A program made the translations under genes and the position numbers. The notes below the pieces were generated by a model. The model did no database searches. It was given only the letters and a program-made list of their open reading frames with translations, and had not been told where the DNA came from. This document shows positions 49,770 through 58,611 of a DNA stretch of 64,000 nucleotides, piece by piece. The DNA lies in NCBI GenBank assembly GCA_946222885.1, contig CAMIAK010000005.1, forward strand, positions 141,893-205,892. The letters are read 5' to 3'. The DNA is from an uncultured Nesterenkonia sp. (GTDB lineage Bacteria; Actinomycetota; Actinomycetes; Actinomycetales; Micrococcaceae). The first letter of the stretch is position 1. Each line of letters begins with the position of its first letter.

Positions 49770-50900
49770 ATGCTGAGCACGCAGGCGCGAGGGGTCTCGA
49801 GGCTCTACGCCCTCGACGTCGCCCGCGCCCTGGCGGTCTTCGGCATGATCATCGTCAACGTGGGGCCCTACACCACCGAGGGCTGGGCCTCCTGGATCGT
49901 GCGGGCGCTCAACGGCCGGGCCTCCATCCTCTTCGTGGTGCTGGCCGGCATCGGGGTGACCTTCCTGGCCCGCCGGTCCCTGACCAAGGGGATCACCCGG
50001 CGCAGCACCCTGCTGTGGCGCGGGCTGCTGCTGTTCGTCATCGGCATCGCCCTGCAGGTGCTCGACCATGACGTCAACGTCATCCTGCCCACCTATGCCG
50101 CGCTGTTCTTCCTGGCGGCCTTCGTCGTCAGGATGCCCACCCGATGGCTCTTCTGGTCCGCCGTCAGCTCGGCGCTGCTGGGGCCGGTCATCTGGATCCT
50201 GGTCCGCCAGCAGACCAACTTCCTGCCCCATCCCGCCGAGCTGGGGGACTCCCCGCTGGAGATCCTGAGCATCATCCTCTTCTCCGGGCCGTATCCGCTG
50301 GTCGTCTGGATCGCGCCCTTCTTCCTGGGGGTCTGGCTGGGCCGTCTTCCGCTGGGCAACCAACGGGTGCAGGTCCGCCTGCTGATCGTGGGCACCGTGG
50401 CGGGCTTCGGGGCCTTCCTGCTCTCCGAGGTGCTGGTGGCCGTCTACGGCGAGCCGGACACCGAGGAGGTCGGCTTCGACCGACTCATCTCGGCGGTGGG
50501 CCATTCCCAGATGCCGCTGTGGCTGATCAGCTCCGCCGGCACCGCCCTGATGGTGCTCAGCATCCTGCTGCTGGTGGTGCCCCGCTTCGGCAAGCGCATC
50601 CGGGTGCTGGTGGCGGTGGGCCAGATGCCGCTGACCGCCTACACCGCCCATCTGCTGATCATCGCGCTGCTGGTCCGGCCCGCTCCGGAGAATGCCCTGC
50701 AGGGTGTGCTGATCAGCTGCGCGATCATGGCCGCCCTGATCCTCTTCGCCGTGGTGTGGATCGCCAACCTGCGCTACGGCCCCCTCGAGATGCTGCTCAG
50801 GCAGCCCCCGAAGTTCCTGCGGGTCGAGTACCGCCTGCCCGAGCGTCACCGAAAACGCCTCTTCGCCCGGCCCTACCCGCGCCGGGCCAGGAAGGAGTAG
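49770..50900 (+). CDS. membrane protein with heparan-alpha-glucosaminide N-acetyltransferase-like (DUF1624/DUF418) domain
   Basis: 376 residues, about ten helices. The N-terminus RLYALDVARALAVFGMIIVN is the family signature, followed by FVVLAGIGVTFLARR; the C-terminus has VGQMPLTAYTAHLLI. Probable cell-envelope acyltransferase, substrate unknown. ATG 49770 follows gggaggag. The 144-base gap upstream has no gene but holds TACAGT at about 49678 and a small hairpin. The gamma-glutamyltransferase gene follows 5 nt later. Confidence 0.8.
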   Translation: MLSTQARGVSRLYALDVARALAVFGMIIVNVGPYTTEGWASWIVRALNGRASILFVVLAGIGVTFLARRSLTKGITRRSTLLWRGLLLFVIGIALQVLDHDVNVILPTYAALFFLAAFVVRMPTRWLFWSAVSSALLGPVIWILVRQQTNFLPHPAELGDSPLEILSIILFSGPYPLVVWIAPFFLGVWLGRLPLGNQRVQVRLLIVGTVAGFGAFLLSEVLVAVYGEPDTEEVGFDRLISAVGHSQMPLWLISSAGTALMVLSILLLVVPRFGKRIRVLVAVGQMPLTAYTAHLLIIALLVRPAPENALQGVLISCAIMAALILFAVVWIANLRYGPLEMLLRQPPKFLRVEYRLPERHRKRLFARPYPRRARKE

Positions 50901-50905
50901 CTCCC

Positions 50906-52555
50906 ATGGCACGAGCACGTCTGATCCCCGTTCTGACCGCCGGCACGGCGGTGCTGGGACTCACCGCCGGATGTCTGGTCCAGGAGGACCCGCCGCCGGA
51001 GCCCTCCGAGCCCCCGCAGACCCCCTCCGAGAGCCCGGAGCCGGTGGAGGACACCCTCGGCGAGCAGGGCGTGAGCGCCGGGCATCCGCTGGCGGTGGAG
51101 GCCGGCGAGCAGGTCCTGGCCGAGGGCGGCAACGCGGTGGACGCCGCCATCGCCGCGGCCTTCGCGGTCTCCGTGGTGGAGCCCTACGCCTCCGGCATCG
51201 GCGGCGGGGGGTCGGTGATCCTGGCCGGCCCGGAGGGAGAGCCGGTCTTCTACGACTATCGCGAGGTCGTCAACAACGACGGGGACGTCCCTGACTCCGG
51301 CGCGGGCATCCCAGGCTTCGTGGCCGGCATGGGCGAGCTGCATGAGAACCACGGCAGCCTCGAATGGTCCCAGCTGCTGGAGCCGGCCGAGACGCTGGCC
51401 TCCGAGGGCTTCGAGGTCTCCGCGTTCCTGGCCGAGCGGATGGCCCAGGACGACGCCCTGGCCGCGATCACGGACCTGGAGCACTACGCCCCGGGCGGGC
51501 AGCCGCTGGGCGCCGGCGAGCAGCTGGTCCAGCAGGACCTCGGTACCACGCTGAGCACGCTGGCGGAGAACGGCTGGGAGGACTTCTACACCGGAGAGCT
51601 GGCCGCCTCGCTCTCCGATGAGGTCGAGGGTGTGGACCCGCAGTCCCTGGAGGACTACGAGGTGGTCGTCTCCGAGCCCGCCCGCGGCGAGTTCGGAGAC
51701 TACGAGCTCCTGGCGGCAGCGCCCTCGCTGCCGGGACCGGCGATGATCCAGATGCTGCAGATCGCCGAGGCCAACGGCATCGCGGAGATGGACCCGGAGT
51801 CCGCCGAGTATGTGGACACCCTCTCCGAGGCCTGGCTGGTGGCGGAGGAGACCGTCTTCAACGACCTCGGGGACCCCGCCTATGTGCAGGTTCCGGAGGA
51901 GATCACCGATGCGGAGGAGAACTCCCAGATCGACCTCTCGGCCGCCCAGGCCGCGCCGGAGGCCGGCGCTCAAGCCTCGGCGGGCGACCCGGGCGACCAC
52001 GCCAACACGACCCACATCAGCGCGGTGGACTCCGAGGGGCTCACCGTCTCCATGACGAACACCATCATGTTCTTCTGGGGCTCGGGCCAGATGGTCGACG
52101 GCTACTTCATGAACAACCATCTCTCCCGCTTCGAGGCGATCGAATCCCCGGCCAATGAGCCGGAGCCGGGCCGCCGCACGGTCACCTGGTCCAACCCGAC
52201 CATCGTGCTCGACGCCGAGGGCCGTCCGGTCCTGGCCGCCGGCAGCCCGGGCGGCCACCAGATCCTGAACATCCTGGGCACCGTCTTCGTCCAATGGGGG
52301 CTGCAGGGCCGCTCTCTGGAGGAGGCCGTGGCCACCCCGCGCTTCCGGGCCGACGGGGACGCGCTCTTCCTGGAGGCCAGCACACCGGACGGGCTGGTCT
52401 CCGACCTGGAGGACATGGGCTGGGACACCGAGACCTGGCCGGACGTCATGGCCAGCTTCGGCTCCCTGCAGCCGTTGGAGATCGACTACGACGCCGGCAC
52501 CCTGAGCAGCGTGGATGACCCGCGCCGCGAGGGAGCCCATGCGATCCTCGACTGA
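50906..52555 (+). CDS. gamma-glutamyltransferase-family lipoprotein
   Basis: 549 residues. The signal peptide ends in a lipobox (LTAGC, Cys22), so the protein is membrane-anchored outside the cell. A Pro/Glu/Ser spacer precedes a GGT fold: HPLAVEAGEQVLAEGGNAVD, SGIGGGGSVILA, YDYREVV (carboxylate-binding Arg). The autocleavage/nucleophile site is Thr368 in DHANTTHISAVD, and AAGSPGGHQILN follows. It should be processed into two chains and act on gamma-glutamyl compounds such as glutathione or poly-gamma-glutamate; substrate not readable. Start ATG 50906 has SD aaggag. Confidence 0.88.
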   Translation: MARARLIPVLTAGTAVLGLTAGCLVQEDPPPEPSEPPQTPSESPEPVEDTLGEQGVSAGHPLAVEAGEQVLAEGGNAVDAAIAAAFAVSVVEPYASGIGGGGSVILAGPEGEPVFYDYREVVNNDGDVPDSGAGIPGFVAGMGELHENHGSLEWSQLLEPAETLASEGFEVSAFLAERMAQDDALAAITDLEHYAPGGQPLGAGEQLVQQDLGTTLSTLAENGWEDFYTGELAASLSDEVEGVDPQSLEDYEVVVSEPARGEFGDYELLAAAPSLPGPAMIQMLQIAEANGIAEMDPESAEYVDTLSEAWLVAEETVFNDLGDPAYVQVPEEITDAEENSQIDLSAAQAAPEAGAQASAGDPGDHANTTHISAVDSEGLTVSMTNTIMFFWGSGQMVDGYFMNNHLSRFEAIESPANEPEPGRRTVTWSNPTIVLDAEGRPVLAAGSPGGHQILNILGTVFVQWGLQGRSLEEAVATPRFRADGDALFLEASTPDGLVSDLEDMGWDTETWPDVMASFGSLQPLEIDYDAGTLSSVDDPRREGAHAILD

Positions 52556-52565
52556 GCCGGGCTGG

Positions 52566-52571
52566 TAGGCT
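52566..52571 (+). promoter_or_regulatory. -10 box (TAGGCT) for thiD
   Basis: TAGGCT lies just after the GGT stop; transcription from it would start at about 52579, right at the 5' edge of the TPP riboswitch. The same hexamer precedes the pyr operon. Confidence 0.45.
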
Positions 52572-52582
52572 CGGTCAGCACA

Positions 52583-52662
52583 GCACGGGGTGCTCGCTGC
52601 CGATCAGCGGGCTGAGAACACACCCGAGGAACCTGTTTGGTTAGCACCAGCGAAGGGAATGC
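52583..52662 (+). promoter_or_regulatory. TPP riboswitch (THI element)
   Basis: The conserved core is present in order: cggggtgctc (52586-52595), the gctgaga motif (52611-52617), acaccc (52619-52624), gaacctgtttggtta (52629-52643), caccagcg and aagggaa (52653-52659). The 3' core overlaps the SD of thiD, so TPP binding should block translation initiation. Confidence 0.93.
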
Positions 52663-52664
52663 CT

Positions 52665-53537
52665 GTGAACGATCCTTCCGCGCGCCCCGTCCATGAGGCG
52701 GCCGCCCGCACCATCCCGAACCTGCTCTCCATCGCCGGCACCGACCCCACCGGAGGGGCCGGGGTCCAGGCGGACCTGAAGAGCTTCGCCGCCCACCGCG
52801 GCTACGGCATGTGCGTGGTCACCGCCCTGGTGGCCCAGAACACCCAGGGAGTCCGTGAGATCCATGCCCCGCCGGTGGAGTTCCTGCGCGCCCAGCTGGA
52901 CTCGGTCAGCGATGACGTGGCGATCGACGGCGTCAAGGTCGGGATGCTGGGCACCGCGGAGATCATCGAGACCGTCGCCGCCTGGTGGGATGAGCAGGCC
53001 GCCGCCGGCTCGAAGCCGGTCCTGGTGGTGGATCCCGTCATGGTCGCGACCTCCGGGGACCGGCTCCTGCACGCCGAGGCCGAATCCGCGCTGATCGGCT
53101 TCCTGCGCCGTGCGGACCTCATCACTCCGAACGTCCCCGAGCTGGCCCTGCTCGCCGGCGCAGAACCGGCCTCCGATCCCGCGGGCCTCATCGCTCAGGC
53201 CCGGCAGGTCGCCGACGCCCACGACGTCCTCGTGCTCGCCAAAGGCGGCCATCTCAAGGACGACACCGTCACCGACACCCTGGTCCACCCGGCGTCGGGC
53301 GGCCGCCGTCCGGAGGAGAAGCAGTTCGCAGCCCCCCGGGTCCACACCAAGAACACTCACGGCACCGGCTGCTCGGTCTCCGCGGCGCTGGCCGCCCTCC
53401 GGGCCCGCGGAGAGGACTGGGAGACCGCCGTCGCGGAGGTCAAGACCTGGATGACCTCCGCGCTGCAGGCCTCCGAGACCCTCGACGTCGGCCGGGGCCA
53501 CGGCCCCGTCCAGCACTTCGCCGACCTCTGGGTCTGA
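52665..53537 (+). CDS. thiD: hydroxymethylpyrimidine/phosphomethylpyrimidine kinase
   Basis: Phosphorylates HMP and HMP-P for thiamine synthesis and salvage. PfkB/ribokinase fold, 290 residues: LSIAGTDPTGGAGVQADLK (HMP-binding), VVDPVMVATSGD, LITPNVPELALLAG, and the ATP-site anion hole NTHGTGCSVSAALA. Start GTG 52665 has SD aaggga 6 nt upstream; ATG 52659 abuts the SD and is less likely. Only thiamine gene in the window, consistent with a salvage-type unit. Confidence 0.93.
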   Translation: MNDPSARPVHEAAARTIPNLLSIAGTDPTGGAGVQADLKSFAAHRGYGMCVVTALVAQNTQGVREIHAPPVEFLRAQLDSVSDDVAIDGVKVGMLGTAEIIETVAAWWDEQAAAGSKPVLVVDPVMVATSGDRLLHAEAESALIGFLRRADLITPNVPELALLAGAEPASDPAGLIAQARQVADAHDVLVLAKGGHLKDDTVTDTLVHPASGGRRPEEKQFAAPRVHTKNTHGTGCSVSAALAALRARGEDWETAVAEVKTWMTSALQASETLDVGRGHGPVQHFADLWV

Positions 53538-53540
53538 CGA

Positions 53541-54461
53541 TCAGTCCGCAGGAGATTCCGGAGCGCCCTCACGGAACCATCCGCTGGGATTCGGCCGGTC
53601 GGCCGGCGTCGGGCCGGTGGCGCCCTCTCCCGAGGTCGGCGCCTGGCGCTTCAGCGAGCTGACCCGGTCCCGGATCTCCGCCATCTGCCTGTCCAGCGCG
53701 GCGGCCTTGTCCGCGGCGTCGCGCAGCTCGTCGAGGATGTCCCCGGGGACCTCGCCCTCGTAGGTGTAATAGATCTTGTGCTCCAGGGAGGCCCAGAAGT
53801 CCATCGCGACGGTCCGGATCTGGACCTCCACATAGACGAACTCGGTGCGGTTGGAGAGGAAGACCGGCACCTGCAGGATCACGTGCAGGGACTGATATCC
53901 GTTGGGCTTGGGGCGGCGGATGTAGTCCTTGACCTCCACCACGCGCAGATCGGGCTGGCTGCAGAGCATCTCTGCGACCCAGTAGGCGTCGGAGACGAAG
54001 GAGCAGGTGATCCGGATGCCGGCGATGTCACGGATGGCGTGCCGGATGCCCTTGAGGGTGGGCTCGCATCCGTAGCGCTGGACCTTGTCCATGATCCGGT
54101 CCAGGGACTTCAGCCGGTAGTTCACATGCTCGATGGGGGAGTAGTCCCGGGTGTGCTCGAACTCCTCGCGGAGGATGTTGATCTTGGTGAGGACCTCGTC
54201 CATCCCGAACTTGTAGTGCAGCTGGAACTCGGTGAGCTGGCGGCGGATGTCCATCATCCGCGGCACCACTCCGGTCTGCCCGTTCTTCCCGGCGGCGTCG
54301 TTGAGCTGGGAGAGCAGCTGCTGGTACATGTCCGGATCGGCGGCGGTGCCGTGGCCGGCGGTCTCCATCTCGGTGGTGGTGTGCGCAGTGTGCGACTCTG
54401 GGCTGTGGTCCTCGGCGGAGAGGAAACGGCTGTCCGCCGCGGGGGCGCTTCCAGAGGACAT
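53541..54461 (-). CDS. small alarmone synthetase (RelA/SpoT-domain protein)
   Basis: Single-domain (p)ppGpp synthetase of the RelQ/RelP type, 306 residues. Synthetase motifs: FGMDEVLTKI, DIAGIRITCSFVSDAYWV (binding Arg/Asp), KDYIRRPKPNGYQSLH and EVQIRTVAMDFWASLEHKIYY with the catalytic Glu. No hydrolase, TGS or ACT domain. Poorly conserved acidic N-terminal (1-40) and C-terminal (265-306) extensions. Convergent with thiD (3-nt gap) and divergent from glpD. Confidence 0.9.
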   Translation of the reverse strand: MSSGSAPAADSRFLSAEDHSPESHTAHTTTEMETAGHGTAADPDMYQQLLSQLNDAAGKNGQTGVVPRMMDIRRQLTEFQLHYKFGMDEVLTKINILREEFEHTRDYSPIEHVNYRLKSLDRIMDKVQRYGCEPTLKGIRHAIRDIAGIRITCSFVSDAYWVAEMLCSQPDLRVVEVKDYIRRPKPNGYQSLHVILQVPVFLSNRTEFVYVEVQIRTVAMDFWASLEHKIYYTYEGEVPGDILDELRDAADKAAALDRQMAEIRDRVSSLKRQAPTSGEGATGPTPADRPNPSGWFREGAPESPAD

Positions 54462-54570
54462 CAGGTTCTCCTTGGAGTCGATGACTCGGGTAGGGGAGCG
54501 GGGGCGAGTCGGTGCCGCTCGCCGCGGGACGCTCCGTCGTCAACCAATTCTCGACCCTAGAGCGGCTGCC

Positions 54571-54600
54571 TGTGAAGACCCTCCACATCCCCGATAGGGT
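54571..54600 (+). promoter_or_regulatory. predicted promoter for glpDK
   Basis: TGTGAA (54571-54576), 18-bp spacer, TAGGGT (54595-54600), giving a short leader with the strong SD gaaggaggt before ATG 54631. Confidence 0.4.
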
Positions 54601-54630
54601 GGGAGGCAGTCTCAGCGAAGGAGGTCCCCG

Positions 54631-56508
54631 ATGAAGCCTCAGCCCCTCAGCCGCACTGCCCGCGAGGCCGCACTGGAGCGGATGGAGTCCGCCGGGCCGG
54701 GGGATCCGCTGGACATCCTGGTCATCGGAGGCGGGGTGGTCGGGGCGGCCACAGCCTTCGACGCCGCGACCCGGGGTCTGGAGGTCGGGCTGGCCGAGGC
54801 CCGCGACTTCGGGGAGGGCACCTCCTCGCGGTCCTCCAAGCTGGTCCACGGGGGCCTGCGGTATCTGCAGATGCTGGACTTCAAGCTGGTGGCCGAGGCG
54901 CTGCGGGAGCGTGACCTCCTGCTCACCCGCACCGCGCCGCACCTGGTGCGGCCCCTGCCGTTCATCTTCCCCTTCGAGAAGCCGGTGCTGGAGCGAGCCT
55001 TCGTCGGCTCCGGCGTGTCCCTCTATGACGCGCTGACGCTGCGGCCGGGCAGCACGGGCCGGGGCGGCCGGCGTCGGGCCGTGCCCTTCCACCGGCATCT
55101 GAGCCGCAGCGGCCTGCGCCGGCGGTTCCCCGGCCTGGATGCGGAGAAGTTCCTGGGAGGGCTGGAGTACTACGACGCCCAGGTCGACGATGCGCGGCTG
55201 GTGCTGACCCTGGCCCGCTCGGCCCGCAGCCTGGGAGCCCATGCCGCCGCCCGGACCGAGGCGGTGGACTACCTGCGCGACGCCCAGGACAGGATCTGCG
55301 GAGCACGCCTGCGCGACCATGAGACGGGCCGCGAGTTCGACGTCCATGCCCGCGAGACCATCCTGGCCGCCGGGGTCTGGACCGGCCAGGCCCAGGAGAC
55401 CGCGCTGGCGGGGCAGGGCGGCAGCCACCAGGTGGGGAAGAGTCAGGCGGGGAAGAGCACTGTCCGGCGGCCGGGGCTGAAGGTGCTCGCCTCCAAGGGC
55501 ATCCACATCACCGTCCCGCGGGACCGCATCCGGGCCGAGGGCCAGGTGGGGATCATCACCCAGACGGAGAAGTCGGTGCTGTTCATCATCCCGCTGCGGG
55601 ACGTCTGGGCCATCGGGACCACCGACACCGCCTGGCATGAGGCGGTGGACACCCCGGCGCCGACGGGCGAGGACATCGACTATGTGCTCGAACACGCCAA
55701 TGAGGTGCTGGCCGAGGACCTGTCGCGGGAGGATGTGCTGGGGACCTGGGCCGGCCTGCGGCCGCTGCTGCAGCCCACCCGGACCGAGGAGGAGGGGGAT
55801 GCTTCGGCCAAGGTCTCCAGGGAGCACACCGTCATGCAGCTGGCCCCGGGGCTGACCGGCATCGCCGGGGGCAAGCTGACCACCTACCGCGTCATGGCCG
55901 AGGACGCGGTGGACTTCGCCGCCGAGGGCAGCTTCAAGGACCGTGAGAGCCTGACCGCGTCGATGCCCCTGGCCGGCGGCCAGGGCTACGGCGAATGGGT
56001 GGACCGGACTGAGGACATCGCCCAGGCCTACGGCTGGGACGCCGCCCGGGTGGACCGGCTGCTCAACCGCTACGGCTCCCTGCTGGGGGAGCTGCTGGAG
56101 CTCATCGACCAGGACGAGTCGCTGGGCCGGCCGTTGGAGCAGGCCCCGGCCTACCTGCGCGCAGAGATCGCCTATGCGGTCCGCAGTGAGGGAGCCCTGC
56201 ATCTGGACGACATCCTCTCCCGCCGCACCCGGCTCTTCCACGAGGTGGCCGACCGCGGCACCGCGGCCCTGGACGAGGTCCTGGAGGTGGCCGCGCCGCT
56301 GCTGGGCTGGGACGCGGCCCGCACCCAGGCCGAGCGGGAGGCCTATGAAGGCTTCGTGCGGGCCCAGCGCACCGCCGAGACCACTGCCGAGGACGCCGAG
56401 GCCGCGGCTCTGCTGGCCGCCGCGCGGCCGGTCCCCGCACAGTACGCCTCCGAGCCCGCCGGCACGGCGCCGGCCACCGGGGCCGCAGAGAAGGAGCCGC
56501 AGGCATGA
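54631..56508 (+). CDS. glpD: aerobic glycerol-3-phosphate dehydrogenase
   Basis: FAD enzyme that oxidises glycerol 3-phosphate to DHAP and passes electrons to the quinone pool. N-terminal dinucleotide motif VIGGGVVGAATAFDAATRG, GTSSRSSKLVHGGLRYL, KGIHITVPR and TGIAGGKLTTYR; a DAO C-terminal domain follows. 625 residues, longer than usual because of a loop rich in Gly/Lys (about 265-285) and an Ala-rich C-terminal tail. ATGA overlap with glpK. Confidence 0.94.
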   Translation: MKPQPLSRTAREAALERMESAGPGDPLDILVIGGGVVGAATAFDAATRGLEVGLAEARDFGEGTSSRSSKLVHGGLRYLQMLDFKLVAEALRERDLLLTRTAPHLVRPLPFIFPFEKPVLERAFVGSGVSLYDALTLRPGSTGRGGRRRAVPFHRHLSRSGLRRRFPGLDAEKFLGGLEYYDAQVDDARLVLTLARSARSLGAHAAARTEAVDYLRDAQDRICGARLRDHETGREFDVHARETILAAGVWTGQAQETALAGQGGSHQVGKSQAGKSTVRRPGLKVLASKGIHITVPRDRIRAEGQVGIITQTEKSVLFIIPLRDVWAIGTTDTAWHEAVDTPAPTGEDIDYVLEHANEVLAEDLSREDVLGTWAGLRPLLQPTRTEEEGDASAKVSREHTVMQLAPGLTGIAGGKLTTYRVMAEDAVDFAAEGSFKDRESLTASMPLAGGQGYGEWVDRTEDIAQAYGWDAARVDRLLNRYGSLLGELLELIDQDESLGRPLEQAPAYLRAEIAYAVRSEGALHLDDILSRRTRLFHEVADRGTAALDEVLEVAAPLLGWDAARTQAEREAYEGFVRAQRTAETTAEDAEAAALLAAARPVPAQYASEPAGTAPATGAAEKEPQA

Positions 56509-58007
56509 ACCAGTTCGTCCTCTCCATCGACCAGGGCACCACCTCCACCCGTGCGGTGGTCTTCGACTCCTCCGGCCTGGTGGCCGGCAGCAGCCAGAAG
56601 GAGCATCAGCAGCATTTCCCGCAGGCCGGCTGGGTGGAGCATGATGCTCTGGAGATCTGGCGGAACACCCGCGAGGTCATCGGGCGTGCGCTGGCCGATG
56701 CGGACATCGGGCGCAGTCAGCTGGCCGCCGTCGGGCTGACGAACCAGCGCGAGACCACCGTGGTCTGGGACCGCAGCACCGGCAAGCCGGTGCACCGGGC
56801 GATCGTCTGGCAGGACACCCGGACTCAGAGCATCTGCGACGAGCTGGCCGGGGACCAGGGGGACGGGCGGTTCAAGGAGCGCACCGGGCTGCCGCTGGCG
56901 ACCTACTTCGCCGGGCCCAAGGTCCGCTGGATCCTGGACCATGTCGAGGGGGCACGGCAGCGGGCCGAGGCCGGGGAGCTGCTCTTCGGCACGATGGACA
57001 CCTGGCTGCTCTGGAATCTCACCGGAGGCCCGGACGGAGGGGTGCATCTGACCGATGTGACCAACGCCGCCCGCACCCTGCTGATGAACATCGACACCTT
57101 GGACTGGAATGAGGAGATCTGCGCGGAGATCGGGGTCCCGCCTGCGATGCTCCCGGAGATCCGCACCTCCTCCGAGGTCTACGCCGAGGGCCATGAGCGC
57201 AGCCTGGTGCAGGGGGTGCCCATCGCCGGGATCCTGGGGGACCAGCATGCCGCGACCTTCGGGCAGGCCTGCTTCGAACCGGGTCAGGGCAAGAACACCT
57301 ACGGCACCGGCAACTTCATGCTGATGAACACCGGGGAGGAGCTGGTCCGCAACGACAACGGGCTGCTCACTACGGTGGCCTACCAGCTCAAGGGGCAGAA
57401 GCCTGTCTACGCCTTGGAGGGCTCCATCGCGGTGACCGGCTCGCTCATCCAGTGGCTGCGGGACAACCTCGGGCTGATCCGCGACGCCGCCGAGTCCGAG
57501 ACCAAGGCCAAGAAGGTCGAGGACAGCGGAGGGGCCTATATCGTGCCCGCCTTCTCCGGACTCTTCGCCCCCTACTGGAGGCCTGACGCCCGCGGCGTGA
57601 TCGTCGGGCTGACCCGGTACGTCAACCAGAACCACATCTGCCGCGCGGCCCTGGAATCGGTGGCCTATCAGTCCGCCGAGGTGGTGGAGGCGATGAACGC
57701 CTCCTCGGAGACCGACCTGGCCGAGCTGAAGGTCGACGGCGGCATGGTCGTCAATGAGACGCTCATGCAGTTCCAGGCCGATCTGCTCGGCGTCGACGTG
57801 GTCCGCCCGGAGATCATCGAGACCACTGCGCTGGGCGCGGCCTACGCCGCGGGCCTGGCCGTGGGCTTCTGGGGGAGCACCGAGGAGGTCGCCGGCAACT
57901 GGGCCGAGGACAGGCGGTGGAGCCCGCAGATGGCTCCTGAGCAGCGTGAGGAGCTCCTGGAGCTCTGGAAGAGGGCCGTCACCCGCAGCTTCGACTGGGT
58001 GGACTGA
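56505..58007 (+). CDS. glpK: glycerol kinase
   Basis: ATP:glycerol 3-phosphotransferase of the FGGY family, 500 residues. SIDQGTTSTRAVVFD, NQRETTVVWDR, QDTRT and YGTGNFMLMNTG are the substrate and ATP motifs; DGGMVVNETLMQFQADLLG is the second FGGY signature. Makes the substrate of GlpD; glpF is not in the window. A hairpin follows at 58023. Confidence 0.95.
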   Translation: MNQFVLSIDQGTTSTRAVVFDSSGLVAGSSQKEHQQHFPQAGWVEHDALEIWRNTREVIGRALADADIGRSQLAAVGLTNQRETTVVWDRSTGKPVHRAIVWQDTRTQSICDELAGDQGDGRFKERTGLPLATYFAGPKVRWILDHVEGARQRAEAGELLFGTMDTWLLWNLTGGPDGGVHLTDVTNAARTLLMNIDTLDWNEEICAEIGVPPAMLPEIRTSSEVYAEGHERSLVQGVPIAGILGDQHAATFGQACFEPGQGKNTYGTGNFMLMNTGEELVRNDNGLLTTVAYQLKGQKPVYALEGSIAVTGSLIQWLRDNLGLIRDAAESETKAKKVEDSGGAYIVPAFSGLFAPYWRPDARGVIVGLTRYVNQNHICRAALESVAYQSAEVVEAMNASSETDLAELKVDGGMVVNETLMQFQADLLGVDVVRPEIIETTALGAAYAAGLAVGFWGSTEEVAGNWAEDRRWSPQMAPEQREELLELWKRAVTRSFDWVD

Positions 58008-58022
58008 TCACAAGATATGGCG

Positions 58023-58047
58023 TCTTGCGGTGAGCTGCGCCGCAAGA
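58023..58047 (+). terminator. hairpin downstream of glpK
   Basis: tcttgcgg (58023-58030) pairs perfectly with ccgcaaga (58040-58047) around 9 nt. Only a weak T-rich tail follows, so an imperfect intrinsic terminator. Confidence 0.45.
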
Positions 58048-58234
58048 TGTTCCTCTCCGGCGGGGTGGCGACACGCCGCGACACACCTGACGGGAAAATT
58101 TCTCACCCGGGGAGAAGTCCCCTCCACACCTGTGGATCACCACTCGTGGGCCCCCGTCCTGGCGCACCAGGGCGGGGATCGGGGAATCCACAGGGGGTGT
58201 GCACCCGCGGTGGAGAAACTACAGCGGTGCAAGT
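58048..58234 (+). other. noncoding part of the glpK-nrdH gap with two DnaA-box-like sites
   Basis: The 316-base gap has no convincing gene. tgtggatca (58131-58139; reverse complement matches TTATCCACA at 8 of 9) and gaatccaca (58184-58192; 7 of 9) resemble DnaA boxes in opposite orientations, 53 bp apart. The stretch gggaaaatttctca is locally A+T-rich. Confidence 0.35.
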
Positions 58235-58280
58235 ACAGCATTTAGTGGTCACCCATACCCGCCGGCCCAAGATGTAGTAT
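58235..58280 (+). promoter_or_regulatory. pair of NrdR-box-like sites upstream of nrdHIEF
   Basis: acagcatttagtgg (58235-58248) and ccaagatgtagtat (58267-58280) match the NrdR consensus half acaagatatagtgt at 10 and 11 of 14 positions. They are 32 bp apart start to start, three helical turns, as in known NrdR tandem sites. NrdR represses ribonucleotide reductase genes when dATP is high. Confidence 0.6.
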
Positions 58281-58323
58281 TGACGAGCAACGCCAAGAAC
58301 ACCTTCAACGCCAGGGAGCCGTT

Positions 58324-58572
58324 ATGTCCGTGACTGTGTACACCAAGCCCGCATGCGTCCAGTGCAACGCCACCTACCGCGCCCTGGACAAGAACGGCGT
58401 CACCTACAAGACCGTCGACATCTCCCAGGACGCAGAGGCCCTCGAGCGCGTCCGTGCGCTGGGCTACATGCAGGCGCCGGTCGTCATCACCGAGGACGAC
58501 CACTGGTCCGGCTTCCGCCCGGACAAGATCTCCTCGCTGGCCGGGAATCAGACCGCCGTCTCCGCTGCTTAA
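58324..58572 (+). CDS. nrdH: glutaredoxin-like redoxin NrdH
   Basis: 82-residue electron donor of class Ib ribonucleotide reductase. Redox site CVQC at residues 11-14 and the C-terminal WSGFRPDKI segment that marks NrdH rather than ordinary glutaredoxin. SD gggag. First gene of nrdHIEF. Confidence 0.95.
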   Translation: MSVTVYTKPACVQCNATYRALDKNGVTYKTVDISQDAEALERVRALGYMQAPVVITEDDHWSGFRPDKISSLAGNQTAVSAA

Positions 58573-58611
58573 CCCTTTAGGCACAGAAGACCTCGCCGCG
58601 ACGATCGTGAG

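Noticed and set aside
58008..58026. Third NrdR box (cacaagatatgg) right after the glpK stop
   Set aside because: A good half-match to the consensus, but it lies about 300 bp from nrdH, has no partner at helical spacing and coincides with the glpK hairpin.
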